Both the position numbers and the translations under genes were made by a program. A stretch of 64,000 bases of DNA from Candidatus Rokuibacteriota bacterium (GTDB taxonomy: Bacteria; Methylomirabilota; Methylomirabilia; Rokubacteriales; CSP1-6): positions 62,001 to 126,000 of the forward strand of contig JACQFL010000036.1 in NCBI GenBank assembly GCA_016200085.1, read 5' to 3'. Positions within the stretch are counted from its first letter, which is position 1. Each line of letters opens with the position of its first letter. The notes beneath the pieces were generated by a model. It had not been told where the DNA came from, ran no database searches, and saw only the letters and a program-made list of their open reading frames with translations. Below are positions 54,663 to 63,457 of this stretch, in pieces.

Positions 54663-55120
54663 TGCACGGCCATCCGCGCTGGATCCGCCGCGTGTTCTCC
54701 GACGAGGACCTGCACGCCATCGCGGCAGCCATCGCGCGCGCCGAGCGCGGGACGGCCGCGGAGATCCGCGTCCACGTCGAGCGCCGGGCGCCGACGCGCG
54801 GCGATGCCCTCGCGCGCGCCCGCGCGGTGTTCGCCCACCTCCAGATGCACGACAGCGAGCACCGGAACGGCGTGCTCATCTACCTCGCGCTCGAGGATCG
54901 CCGGCTGGCCATCGTCGGCGACGCCGGGATCCACCAGCGGGTCGGCGACGAGTACTGGACCCGGATCAGGGACGTGATGGTCACGCACATGAAGAGCGAG
55001 CGTGCGCGGGACGCCGTGATCGAGGCGGTGGGCGACGTCGGCCGGGTGCTGGCCGACCACTTCCCGCGCGCGACCGGCGACGGCGGCGCGTCGGGCGACC
55101 ACGTCAGCGTCGGGCGGTGA
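54662..55120 (+). CDS. Second TPM-domain protein
   Basis: A 152-residue TPM-domain protein without signal peptide or anchor: FSDEDLHAIAAAIARAERGTAAEIRVHVERR, HRNGVLIYLALEDRRLAIVGDAGIHQRVG. ATG overlaps the preceding stop by one base (TGATG). LemA-TPM-TPM is a recurrent gene order. The fold is also annotated as an acid phosphatase-like domain, but activity is not shown by sequence. Confidence 0.88.
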   Translation: MHGHPRWIRRVFSDEDLHAIAAAIARAERGTAAEIRVHVERRAPTRGDALARARAVFAHLQMHDSEHRNGVLIYLALEDRRLAIVGDAGIHQRVGDEYWTRIRDVMVTHMKSERARDAVIEAVGDVGRVLADHFPRATGDGGASGDHVSVGR

Positions 55121-55145
55121 TACGCTGGGTCCTGGAGGGAATGCC

Positions 55146-55463
55146 ATGCGATCGTTCATCGCCCTCGGCGCCGCGGCGCTCGCCATCGCGCCCGTCCTCG
55201 CCAGCCCGTTTGCCCGTGCCCAGACGCCCGGGCCGGTACCCTCGACGGAGCTCAAGCAGGAGATGAAGCGCGCCCGAGCCGTGGCACCGCCGCCGCCGTC
55301 GCCCGAGATCGCGGCACGCGACGCCGACCGTGCCGCGACCGAGATGCGCAACGAGCAGGTCCTGAGGGACGTGGCTCGCTCGAGCCCGAACCGGCCCGAC
55401 CTCGGCTACGACGTCAAGAGCGGCATCCAGAGCCAGAACCTGAACCGCGCGCTCGCGCGGTAG
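55146..55463 (+). CDS. Small exported protein of unknown function
   Basis: A 105-residue product with a clear signal peptide (about 1-25, ending FARAQT), a proline-rich segment (VAPPPPSPE) and a charged C-terminal region with SGIQSQNLNRALAR. GGAGGG precedes the ATG. It follows the TPM genes and may belong to their operon. No family recognised. Confidence 0.65.
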   Translation: MRSFIALGAAALAIAPVLASPFARAQTPGPVPSTELKQEMKRARAVAPPPPSPEIAARDADRAATEMRNEQVLRDVARSSPNRPDLGYDVKSGIQSQNLNRALAR

Positions 55464-55515
55464 CGCGCGGCCCCCGGACGCGGCCGGGCGGGGCCGTGCT
55501 ACAGTCGGGCCCGTC

Positions 55516-56616
55516 ATGATCAGCCGCGACGACGTCTCCACGCCCGCGCTGCTGCTCGACCTCGACCGCTTCGAGAGGAACCTCGCCCGCATGGCGGCGC
55601 ACGTCCGCGCCGCCGGCAAGCAGATCCGCCCGCACGCGAAGACCCATCGCTGTCCCGAGATCGCGCGGCGCCAGATCGCGGCCGGCGCGCTCGGCGTGGC
55701 GTGCGCGAAGCTGGGCGAGGCGGAGGTGATGGCCGGGGCGGGCGTGCGCGGGCTCCTGATCACCACCGAGGTGGTGCCGCCGGGCTCGGTGCGCCGCCTC
55801 ATGACGCTGATCGCGGGGGCACCGGATACCATGGTGGTGGTCGACAACGCGGAGAACGTCCGCGCGCTCGCCGCCGCCGCCGCCGAGCACGGCGTCGTGG
55901 TCAACGCGCTGGTGGACGTGCACGTCGGCGCGCGCCGCACCGGGGTCGAGCCGGGCGCCGCCGCGCTGGCGCTGGCGCGGCTGGTCGCGGGCGCGCGCGC
56001 GCTCAGGCTGGGCGGGCTGCAGGGCTACGCGGGGCAGTGCGCCCACGTGATGGGCTGGAAGGAGCGCCGCGCCGCCTCGCTGGCGGCGATGACCCCGCTC
56101 ATGGAGACGCGCGCGCTGCTCGAGCGCGAGGGGCTGCCCGTGGAGATCGTCGCTGGCGGCTCGACGGGCACGTACGACATCGACGTCGAGCTCGGCGGCC
56201 TCACCGAGCTGCAGGCGGGATCCTACTGCGTGATGGACGTCGACTACCGGCGGATCGGCGGGCGCGGCGGTGAGATGCTGACGGACTTCGAGATGGCGCT
56301 CACCGTGGTGGCCACGGTGGTCAGCGTGGCGCCCGACCGCGCGATGGTGGACGCCGGGCTCAAGGCGTTCTCCACCGACAAGCCGTTTCCCCCCGAGGCG
56401 GTCGAGCGCCCGGGGATCGAGTACGGCTTCGCGGGCGACGAGCACGGCCGGCTGACGCCGCGCGATCCCGACCGGGCGCCGCGGCTCGGCGAGCGCATCG
56501 AGTTCTTCCCGCCCCACTGCGACCCCACCTTCAACCTCTACGACCGCGTCCACGTCGTGCGCGGCTCCCGCGTCGAAGCCGTCTGGGACATCGCCGCCCG
56601 CGGCCGCTCCGACTGA
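55516..56616 (+). CDS. DSD1/D-threonine aldolase-like PLP enzyme
   Basis: A 366-residue fold-type III PLP protein. The PLP lysine is in IRPHAKTHRCPEIA (about 38-51). GYAGQCAHVMGW is in the barrel. The C-terminal metal site PHCDPTFNLYD (about 337-347) is that of D-serine dehydratase (DSD1) and D-threonine aldolase, which need a metal ion. The exact D-amino acid cannot be told from sequence. Followed by a long palindrome. Confidence 0.9.
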   Translation: MISRDDVSTPALLLDLDRFERNLARMAAHVRAAGKQIRPHAKTHRCPEIARRQIAAGALGVACAKLGEAEVMAGAGVRGLLITTEVVPPGSVRRLMTLIAGAPDTMVVVDNAENVRALAAAAAEHGVVVNALVDVHVGARRTGVEPGAAALALARLVAGARALRLGGLQGYAGQCAHVMGWKERRAASLAAMTPLMETRALLEREGLPVEIVAGGSTGTYDIDVELGGLTELQAGSYCVMDVDYRRIGGRGGEMLTDFEMALTVVATVVSVAPDRAMVDAGLKAFSTDKPFPPEAVERPGIEYGFAGDEHGRLTPRDPDRAPRLGERIEFFPPHCDPTFNLYDRVHVVRGSRVEAVWDIAARGRSD

Positions 56617-56635
56617 CGCGCGCGCGTGGCGTTCC

Positions 56636-56793
56636 GGCGTGGCCTGGCCCGGGGGGTGGGGGAGAAGCTCGGCAAGCCGTTGGGTACGGGGAGCATCGAC
56701 GCGCGTGGGGCGCGGCGCGCGGACACGCGGTCACGAGATCACAGTCAGTCGGCTTGCGGAGCCTCTCCCCCACCCCCCGGGCCAGGCCACGCC
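56636..56793. repeat. 158-bp palindromic element 3, 35-nt arms (one mismatch)
   Basis: GGCGTGGCCTGGCCCGGGGG... (56636-56670) is repeated inverted at 56759-56793 with one mismatch in 35, and pairing continues inward over GGCAAGCCG/CGGCTTGCG. It lies between two convergent genes (stops at 56616 and 56855). No gene is seen in 56617-56854. Confidence 0.85.
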
Positions 56794-56854
56794 GCCGCGC
56801 GCCCCGTGGACGGTCGGTCAGTTCCTGCGCGCAGCATTCTTTGTCGAACCGACA

Positions 56855-57319
56855 CTAGGACGTCGGTTCTGGGGACGCGGGGCGGTAGGCGATGAGGTAG
56901 CGGTGCTCGCCGTCGAGGATCGTGGTGCCGTGCTGGTTCGTCAGGGTCACCCGGAGCGTCATGAGGCCGGCGGAGCGCTTGCGCTCGAGCGCCGTCACCT
57001 CGTGCTCGGGGCGCACGGTGTCGCCGATGAAGGCGGGGGCGAGGAAACGGGTGCGCTGCTCGACGAAGGCCACGATCGACTCCTCGATGACCGGTGCCAG
57101 CGTGGAAGCGCCGACGGCGGTCATGGACGTGAGCAGGAGGCCGTGGGCGAGGCGCTTGCCGAAGCGCGTGCGCTTGCTGTACTCGTCGTCGTAGTGGATG
57201 GGATGGGCGTCGCCGGTCATGCCCGCGAAGAAGAGGAAGTGGGCGTCGGTGAGGGTCTTCGACGGGCTCCGGAAGCGATCGCCGACCGTGAAGTCCTCGA
57301 AGAAGCGCTGGCCGCTCAC
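56855..57319 (-). CDS. MaoC-family dehydratase
   Basis: A 154-residue hot-dog protein with the R-hydratase motif GMTGDAHPIHYDDEYSKRTRFGKRLAHG (about 34-61), including the catalytic Asp and His. GTG at 57319 overlaps the Dus stop (GTGA); the track start at 57418 is upstream of this. Substrate unknown. Confidence 0.85.
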   Translation of the reverse strand: MSGQRFFEDFTVGDRFRSPSKTLTDAHFLFFAGMTGDAHPIHYDDEYSKRTRFGKRLAHGLLLTSMTAVGASTLAPVIEESIVAFVEQRTRFLAPAFIGDTVRPEHEVTALERKRSAGLMTLRVTLTNQHGTTILDGEHRYLIAYRPASPEPTS

Positions 57320-58212
57320 CAGAGGCCCCAGAACACCGCCTTCACCTCGGAGGCATTCCGCGCCTGGAAGAGCCGCGGCCGCGCCAGGGCGGCGCCGGGC
57401 AAGCCCGTCGAGTACCACGCGAGGTGCTTCTTGAGCTGAACGAGGGCGATGCGCTCGGGCAGGTGGCCCTGGATGAGGTCGCAGTGCCGGCGGACGATCG
57501 CCGCGCGCGCCTCGCGCTCCGGCGCGTCGGTCGCGAAGATCCAGGGCCGGCCGAGGGCCGCGCGCCCGATCATCACCGCGGCGCAGCCGGTCGCTGTTCG
57601 CATGGCTGCCGCGTCAGCGTGACTACCGACATCGCCGTTGCCGATGACGGGAATCGCGACCGCGTCCACCACGCTCGCGATCACCTCCCACGGCGCGCGG
57701 CCCGTGTACTGCTGCGAGCGCGTGCGCGGGTGGACGGTGATCGCGCTCACGCCCTCGTCCTCGGCGAGTCGGGCGATGGCGACGGCGTTCAGCGTGCGCT
57801 CGTCCCAGCCACCGCGGATCTTGATGGTGAGGGGGACGCCGACCGCCTTGCGCATCGCGCGCAGCGCCCTGGCCGCCCCGAGCGGGTCGCGCATCAGCGC
57901 GGCGCCGTGGCCCTTGGCGACGATCTTTGGCACCGGGCACCCCATGTTGAGATCCACGCCGTCGGCGCCCTCGGCCTCGAGGATCCGCGCGGCCTCCGCG
58001 AGGACCTCCGGCTCGGAGCCGAGGAGCTGCATCGCGAGGGGGCGCTCCGCGGGCAGGTGCCGCAGCATGGCGCGCGTGCCCGCGTTGCCCTGCACGAGGG
58101 CGCGCGCGTCGACCTCCTCGCTGGTGAGGAGCCCGGCGCCGCACTCGCGGGCGACGAGGCGGAAGGGGAGATTGCTGACGCCGGCCATCGGCGCCAGCCG
58201 GAGGTCTAGCAT
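57316..58212 (-). CDS. tRNA-dihydrouridine synthase
   Basis: A 298-residue FMN enzyme that reduces uridines in tRNA. Diagnostic: LAPMAGVSNLPFRLVARECGA (6-26), VDLNMGCPVPKIV with the catalytic Cys (about 92), TIKIRGGWDE, TVHPRTRSQQYTG and PVIGNGDVGSHADA. Subfamily (DusA, B or C) is not certain; the length suits DusB/DusC. ATG at 58212, 10 bases after the cyclase-family gene. Confidence 0.93.
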   Translation of the reverse strand: MLDLRLAPMAGVSNLPFRLVARECGAGLLTSEEVDARALVQGNAGTRAMLRHLPAERPLAMQLLGSEPEVLAEAARILEAEGADGVDLNMGCPVPKIVAKGHGAALMRDPLGAARALRAMRKAVGVPLTIKIRGGWDERTLNAVAIARLAEDEGVSAITVHPRTRSQQYTGRAPWEVIASVVDAVAIPVIGNGDVGSHADAAAMRTATGCAAVMIGRAALGRPWIFATDAPEREARAAIVRRHCDLIQGHLPERIALVQLKKHLAWYSTGLPGAALARPRLFQARNASEVKAVFWGLW

Positions 58213-58221
58213 GCCTCGATG

Positions 58222-58890
58222 TTACTCCACGAACGCGACGGCGCGGACGGGCGAGCCGTCGGCGCCCTCGATCCGGAGAGGCAGCGCGAGGAAGCGGCAG
58301 CGCGAGGCGCCGATGGCGTCGAGGTTCGTGAGGTACTCGATCACCGTGATCCCGGCGGGAAAGAAGAGGAAGTGCGTCGTGCACTCCTCGCGCGGCACCC
58401 GCGTGGCGGGCGAGAAGATGCCGGTGCGCACCGAGTAATCGGGCGGGTAGTCGTAGCCGACGGCCTTCACGCCGCGCGCGATGAGCCAGTGGCAGGCGCT
58501 CGGGCCCGTCCACGGGGCATCCCGCCAGAAGCGCTCGTCGGCCACGGGCACCTTCTTCGGCCAGTCCGTCCGGAGCAGCGCGATGTCACCGCGGCGAAGG
58601 TGGAGCGCGTGCTTCTCGAGCTCGTCGGCGGTGACCTCGGCGTTGGCGCCGAGGTGGCTGAGGTCCACCACGGCGGCCTCCCCGATCCACTGGTCGACCG
58701 GCATGTCGGTGATGGACCGGTCGCCGGGCAGGAAATGGCGGGGCGCGTCCACATGGGTGTAGGCATGGCAGCTGATCGTCATCACCGAGGATTCGAAGTT
58801 CCGGCCCTCGGCGTGCGACGAGCGGATGTCGCGGGTGGCCGGCCACCGGAAGTGCGGCCGGATGGGGAACGAGAGATCGACGATGCGCAC
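58222..58890 (-). CDS. Cyclase-family metal hydrolase (kynurenine formamidase-like)
   Basis: A 222-residue protein with the family motif HAYTHVDAPRHF (H-x3-H-x-D-x-P-x-H, about residues 43-54), the metal-binding site of KynB-type formamidases and related cyclases. Further marks are DQWIGEAAVVDLSHL and RTGIFSPATRVP. GTG at 58890 lies 4 bases after the methyltransferase stop. It hydrolyses an amide or lactone; the substrate is not known. Confidence 0.85.
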   Translation of the reverse strand: MRIVDLSFPIRPHFRWPATRDIRSSHAEGRNFESSVMTISCHAYTHVDAPRHFLPGDRSITDMPVDQWIGEAAVVDLSHLGANAEVTADELEKHALHLRRGDIALLRTDWPKKVPVADERFWRDAPWTGPSACHWLIARGVKAVGYDYPPDYSVRTGIFSPATRVPREECTTHFLFFPAGITVIEYLTNLDAIGASRCRFLALPLRIEGADGSPVRAVAFVE

Positions 58891-58894
58891 GCGA

Positions 58895-59659
58895 TCAGCC
58901 GCGATCGGCCACCAGCACGGCGACCGGGTAGCCGAAGCGGATCTCGCCTCCCTCGGGGCGGGCCCCCACCCCGAGGGCATCGTCGGCCACCGAGGCGGCG
59001 AAGAGCGTCCGGATCTTCTCGTCGTCGCCGGGGTTCGGGAACGACCGCTTGAGCAGGCCTTCGACCTCGCCCTCCAGGCGATAGGTCTTCACGCGCGGCT
59101 CGGGCAGGCCGGCGGCGTGGAAGAGCCCGCGCAGCTCCTCCTGCGCCATCGCCCGTACGTGGGAAGGGTCGCGCAGCACCTCCATCGCGTTGAACGCGTC
59201 CGCCTTGTCCGGCGCGGGCGCGCTGTCGACGACGACCACGCGCCCGCCCTGCGCGCAGACCCGCCGCATCTCGGTGAGCGCGGCCGCGGGATCGAGGAAG
59301 TGATGAAACGCGAAGCGCGACACGACGATCGTGAAGGCGCCCTCGGGATAGGGCAGCGGGATGGCCTCGCCCTGCTGCCAGGTCATGTTGGTGAGCCCCT
59401 GCTCGCGCTGCACCGTCCGGGCGCGCTCGAGCATGGCGGGCGTGAGGTCCAGGCCGGTCGTGTGCTTGACCACGCGCGCGAACGCGCAGGTGACGAGCCC
59501 CGGGCCACAGGCGACGTCGAGGACGGTGTCCTCGGGGCCCGCGTCGCTGGCCTCCACGACCAGGCGCAGGGCCTCCTCGTCGCGGATGCCGGGCGCCGTG
59601 GAGAAGGGCACGGCCTGGCGGGTGAACTGGTCGAGGATCGCGTCGCGATGGGTCGCCAT
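58895..59659 (-). CDS. SAM-dependent methyltransferase (class I, UbiE-like)
   Basis: A 254-residue protein. The AdoMet site appears as VLDVACGPGLVTCAFARVVKHTTGLDLTP (about 42-70), then EGAFTIVVSRFAFHHFLDP and VVVVDSAPAPD, the usual motifs I-III. ATG 1 base after the amidohydrolase stop. Probably modifies a small molecule in the same pathway as the neighbouring hydrolases; substrate unknown. Confidence 0.85.
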   Translation of the reverse strand: MATHRDAILDQFTRQAVPFSTAPGIRDEEALRLVVEASDAGPEDTVLDVACGPGLVTCAFARVVKHTTGLDLTPAMLERARTVQREQGLTNMTWQQGEAIPLPYPEGAFTIVVSRFAFHHFLDPAAALTEMRRVCAQGGRVVVVDSAPAPDKADAFNAMEVLRDPSHVRAMAQEELRGLFHAAGLPEPRVKTYRLEGEVEGLLKRSFPNPGDDEKIRTLFAASVADDALGVGARPEGGEIRFGYPVAVLVADRG

Positions 59660-59660
59660 G

Positions 59661-60896
59661 TCAGAGGGTCCTCTTGAAGAGCCGGCCGCCCTTCATGATG
59701 AGCTTGAGATTGTCGAGCGGCTGGAACACGCGCAGGTTCTTCAAGGGATTGCCCGCGACCACGATCAGGTCGGCGTACTTGCCCGGCTCCACGCTGCCGA
59801 TCTTGTCGGACATCCGGAAGAGCTCGGCGTTGACCTTCGTGGCCGAGAGCAGCACCTCCATCGGCTTCATGACCTCGCCCTTGAGCTCGAACTCCACGGC
59901 GCGCTGGACCATCATGTCGCCGAGCAGGTCGGAGCCCGAGCCGATCTTGCAGCCGGCGCGGTAGGCGTACTCGAGGCCGCGCAGGCTCTGCTGGCGCGCC
60001 AGGTCGATCTTCTGGACCTGGTGATCGCCGATCCCGTAGCGCTTGCCCTCGCGATAGATGGCCTCGTACGTCACCATCGTCGGCACCAGGAACGCGTCCG
60101 CCTCCTTGATGGCCCGGGCGGCCGGCTCGCGGATCAGGTTGCCGTGCTCGATGGAGCGCACGCCGGCGGCGATGGCGTTGCGCACCGCGGTGTCGGAGTA
60201 GGCGTGAGAGAGCACGTACTTGCCGACGGCCTGGGCCTCCTCCACCGCCGCGCGCATCTCGGCGACGGTGAACTGGGTGGTGTCGAGCTCGTCGGACGGC
60301 GACATGGCGCCGCCCGAGGCCATGATCTTGATCTGGTCCACGTCGCGCCGCAGCTGCTCGCGCACGGCTCGGCGGACCTCGGCCTCGCCGTCGGCGATGG
60401 AGCCGATCATCCCCACGCAGCAGTCGAGGGGCGCGATCCACTCCGCCCGCCGGCGCTTGTCGCCGTGGCCGCCCGTCTGCGAGATGTAGTGGCCGGAGAC
60501 GAGCAGGCGCGGTCCGGGGACGTGCCCTTCCTCGAGGACCATGCGGAAGCCGTAGTCGGCGCCGCCGGCGTCGCGCACGGTGGTGAAGCCCTGCATCAGG
60601 CACTCCTCGGCCCGCTGCATGGCGCGCGCGGCGATGTAGGACGGCGGGTAGAACCGGTGCTGGTCGGTGATGTTCTCGGTGACCGCGCAGATGTGCACGT
60701 GGGCGTCGGTGAGCCCGGGCATCAGGGTCGCGCCCTTGAGGTCGAGGGTGGTCACCGGCCCCGACAGGGCGCCGACCTTGCCGTGGGCGACGACCTCCTT
60801 GATCCGCTCGTCCTCGACCACGACGGCCGCGCCCTCCTTCGGCTCGGCGCCCGTGCCGTCGATGAGGAAGGCGTTGGTGAAGACGGTGATGCTCAT
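59661..60896 (-). CDS. Metal-dependent amidohydrolase
   Basis: A 411-residue amidohydrolase: small beta-sandwich start, LMPGLTDAHVHI with the HxH metal ligands (about 61-72), a possible Lys ligand in DQIKIMASGG, later His in SHAYSD and EHGNLI, and Asp in IGSGSDLLG. The imidazolonepropionase/prolidase-like subgroup fits best. The ATG overlaps the stop of the transporter binding-protein gene (ATGA), so its substrate is probably imported by that transporter. Confidence 0.9.
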   Translation of the reverse strand: MSITVFTNAFLIDGTGAEPKEGAAVVVEDERIKEVVAHGKVGALSGPVTTLDLKGATLMPGLTDAHVHICAVTENITDQHRFYPPSYIAARAMQRAEECLMQGFTTVRDAGGADYGFRMVLEEGHVPGPRLLVSGHYISQTGGHGDKRRRAEWIAPLDCCVGMIGSIADGEAEVRRAVREQLRRDVDQIKIMASGGAMSPSDELDTTQFTVAEMRAAVEEAQAVGKYVLSHAYSDTAVRNAIAAGVRSIEHGNLIREPAARAIKEADAFLVPTMVTYEAIYREGKRYGIGDHQVQKIDLARQQSLRGLEYAYRAGCKIGSGSDLLGDMMVQRAVEFELKGEVMKPMEVLLSATKVNAELFRMSDKIGSVEPGKYADLIVVAGNPLKNLRVFQPLDNLKLIMKGGRLFKRTL

Positions 60897-62425
60897 CGGG
60901 CCACGACCCTGGCCTCGTACATCCAGACCTTCTCGTCCGCGCGCGGCGACCACTCGACCTGGCTGGCCACGCCGTAGAGATCGTGCTGCTGCCAGAGGAA
61001 CACCCAGGGGGCCTCGTCGTGCACCATCTTCTGCAGCTCGGCGTAGGCCGCGGCGCGCGCCTTGGCGTCGACCAGGGTGGTGGCCCGCGCGAGCTTGTCC
61101 TCGAGGGCCTTGTTGTTGCCGTAGGACGAGTACGTCTGATCGCCGCGGAAGAGCGGGTCCATGGTGCCCTGACCGTAGAGCGCCGGCCCCCAGCCCAGGA
61201 AGAACAGGTCGCCGGTGTTGCGGTTCTTGATCTTGTCGAGGTGAGTCCCCCACTCGTTCACCACGACGTTGACCTTGATGCCCAGGCGCTGGAGCTGGGC
61301 CGCGATGGCCTGGGAGACGTCCTTGTCGAGCGGGTAGCGGCCGGACGGCGTGTCGAGGGTGAGGGCCAGCTTGGTCGGGTCGACGCCCGCCTCCTTGAAG
61401 AGAGCCTGGGCGCGCGCGGGGTCGTGCTTGTAGCACTCGACCGGCGCGAAGTCGACGTTCGTCGGCGCCATGGGCCCGCACATCCTGGTGGCGCGGCCCT
61501 TGAGGACCTGGGCGATGAGCTCGTCGACGTTGACGGCGTGGTTCATCGCCCGGCGCACGCGGACGTCCTGCATGGGCCCCGGCTTGAGGTTCACCAGCGC
61601 GAGATAGTTGATGCGCGACGAGACCGTCGAGCGCACCTTCGCCCGTCCGCTCTTGTCGATGGCCTCCACCGCCTGCGGCGGCACGTCCTTCATGATGTCG
61701 ATCTCGCCGGAGAGCAGCGCCGCCATGCGGGCGCTGAACTCGGGGATGAAGCGGAACGTCACCCGGCTGGCGTCGGCGGGGCCCTGCCAGTAGTCGGGGT
61801 TGCGCTCCAGCACGAGGCGCTCGTCACGCTTCCACTCGACGAACTTGAACGGACCCGTCCCCACGGGATTCTGCTGGAGCTTCTCGACGCCGCCCGGCTC
61901 CCGCAGGGCCTTGGCGGGCAGGACGAGGAAGTTCGTGAGCGAGGCGTGGTCGAGGAGGCTCGGGTACGGCTTCTCCGTCACGAAGCGCACGGTGGCATCG
62001 TCGACGACCTGCACGGCGGTGACGGGCTTCCAGTAGGACGCGCTCCAGTAGTGGCTCTTCGTCGCCGGGTTGGCCATGTACTCGTACGTCGCCTTGACCG
62101 ACTCCGCCGTGAACGGCTCGCCGTTGTGGAACTTGACGCCACGGCGCAGGGTGAACTCCCAGGTGGTGTCGTTGATCACCTTCCAGCCGGTGGCCAGCAT
62201 CGGCTTGGGCTTGAGGGTCTTCGCGTCGCGGTCGAGCAGGCGATCGTACATGTGCTCGAGCATGTTGTTCGTCGTCCAGTCCACGATCGTCACGCCGATC
62301 AGGGTGCGCGGCTCGGCGCCGAGGCCGACCACGACCTCCTTGGTCCGCGCCCGGTCCTGCGCGGGGGCCGGGACGACGCCGGCGGCGATCAGGAGGATCA
62401 GCGCGAGGGACAATGATCGGCGCAT
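60893..62425 (-). CDS. Peptide/nickel-type ABC transporter substrate-binding protein
   Basis: A 510-residue family-5 (DppA/OppA-like) binding protein. Signal peptide about 1-22 (ends PAPAQD). Family blocks: TLRRGVKFHNGEPFTAESVKATYEYM (about 79-104), VGTGPFKFVEWKRDERLVLERNPDYW and a C-terminal WVFLWQQHDLYGVAS. AAAGGAGCC before the ATG at 62425 supports the start. It delivers an oligopeptide or similar ligand to the permeases encoded just upstream. Confidence 0.92.
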   Translation of the reverse strand: MRRSLSLALILLIAAGVVPAPAQDRARTKEVVVGLGAEPRTLIGVTIVDWTTNNMLEHMYDRLLDRDAKTLKPKPMLATGWKVINDTTWEFTLRRGVKFHNGEPFTAESVKATYEYMANPATKSHYWSASYWKPVTAVQVVDDATVRFVTEKPYPSLLDHASLTNFLVLPAKALREPGGVEKLQQNPVGTGPFKFVEWKRDERLVLERNPDYWQGPADASRVTFRFIPEFSARMAALLSGEIDIMKDVPPQAVEAIDKSGRAKVRSTVSSRINYLALVNLKPGPMQDVRVRRAMNHAVNVDELIAQVLKGRATRMCGPMAPTNVDFAPVECYKHDPARAQALFKEAGVDPTKLALTLDTPSGRYPLDKDVSQAIAAQLQRLGIKVNVVVNEWGTHLDKIKNRNTGDLFFLGWGPALYGQGTMDPLFRGDQTYSSYGNNKALEDKLARATTLVDAKARAAAYAELQKMVHDEAPWVFLWQQHDLYGVASQVEWSPRADEKVWMYEARVVAR

Positions 62426-62569
62426 GGCGGCTCCTTTGCTCGAAGCGGTCGATGACGGTGGAACGCGCGTCCCCGGAGGATACACGACCTCCCCGACCAC
62501 CGGGAAGAGCGCCTCCGTCGCCAGCGCGCCCGTGAGCCGGGAACACCGCCCCGGCTTGGCCGGCGGAGC

Positions 62570-62643
62570 GTCCGGAACGCGGGTCGAAGGAACCGCGGAC
62601 GCGGTGGGGGGCATTCGGGGGGAGCGGCGTTCGCTCCCCCCGA
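62570..62643 (-). repeat. Diverged fourth copy of the 52172 repeat, inverted orientation
   Basis: Read on the minus strand, CGCCGCTCCCCCCGA is followed by CCCCCC, then ACCG..GCGGT and CGTTCCGGAC, in the same order as 52172-52240 (CGCCGCTCCCC..., CCCCCC, ACCG..GCGGT, CGTTTCGGAC). Identity is partial. Confidence 0.45.
62615..62643. terminator. 12-bp G-rich hairpin between permease and binding-protein genes
   Basis: TCGGGGGGAGCG and CGCTCCCCCCGA are perfectly complementary around GCGTT, starting 8 bases after the permease stop on the minus strand. It may reduce read-through from permeases into the binding-protein gene. Confidence 0.6.
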
Positions 62644-62650
62644 TCTTCAA

Positions 62651-63457
62651 TCAGACGCGCAGCTTGGGATCGAGGGAGTCGCGGAGCCAGTCGCCGAGCA
62701 GGTTCACGCCCAGCGCCGTGAGCGCGAGCGCGGCGCCCGGGAAGGCGGCGAGCCACCAGGCGACGTACAGGTAGTCGCGGCTCTCGGCGAGCATGTTGCC
62801 CCACGCCGGCGTGGGCGGCTGCACGCCGAAGCCCAGGAAGCTGATGGCGGCCTCGGCCACGATGAACTGCGAGAACTGCAGGCTGGCCACCACGATGATG
62901 GACGGCGCGACGTTGGGCAGGACGTGGCGGAACAGCAGGCGGGCGCGTCCCGCCCCGAGCGCCGCGGCCGCCTGGACGTAGTCGCGCTCCTTCACGGTGA
63001 GGACCTCGCCGCGCACCACGCGAGCATACACGACCCATCCGGCGGCCGAAAGGCTGAGGATGATGTTGCGCAGGCCGAGGCCGACGATGACGTTGATCGT
63101 CATCGCGAGCAGGATGAACGGGAACGACAGCTGCACGTCGGCGATGCGCATCAGCGCCGTCGACGGCCAGCCTTCCACGAAGCCGGCGACGAGGCCGAGG
63201 AGCCCGCCGGCCACCGCGGTGACCGCCACCGTGCAGGTCCCGATGAAGAGCGCCAGGCGCGCCCCGTAGATCACGCGCGCGAGCAGGTCGCGGCCGAGCT
63301 GGTCGGTGCCGAGCGGATGCGCGGCCGAGCCGGGCGGCTTCAGCATGGAGCCGAAGTCGCTCGTCACGGGATCCGCGGGCACGAGCCAGGGCGCGCCGAG
63401 AGCGGCCACGACGACGGCGAGCAGCACGCCCAGGCCGAGCCAGGCCTTGAACGTCAC
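62651..63457 (-). CDS. Peptide ABC transporter permease (DppC/OppC-like)
   Basis: A 268-residue inner-membrane permease with about six hydrophobic segments. Family marks: HPLGTDQLGRDLLARVIYGARLAL (about 48-71) and the EAA loop VVRGEVLTVKERDYVQAAAALGAGRARLLFRHVLPN (about 148-183). GTG start overlaps the stop of the preceding permease gene (GTGA). Forms the transmembrane pore with it; ATPase genes are not in the window. Confidence 0.93.
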   Translation of the reverse strand: MTFKAWLGLGVLLAVVVAALGAPWLVPADPVTSDFGSMLKPPGSAAHPLGTDQLGRDLLARVIYGARLALFIGTCTVAVTAVAGGLLGLVAGFVEGWPSTALMRIADVQLSFPFILLAMTINVIVGLGLRNIILSLSAAGWVVYARVVRGEVLTVKERDYVQAAAALGAGRARLLFRHVLPNVAPSIIVVASLQFSQFIVAEAAISFLGFGVQPPTPAWGNMLAESRDYLYVAWWLAAFPGAALALTALGVNLLGDWLRDSLDPKLRV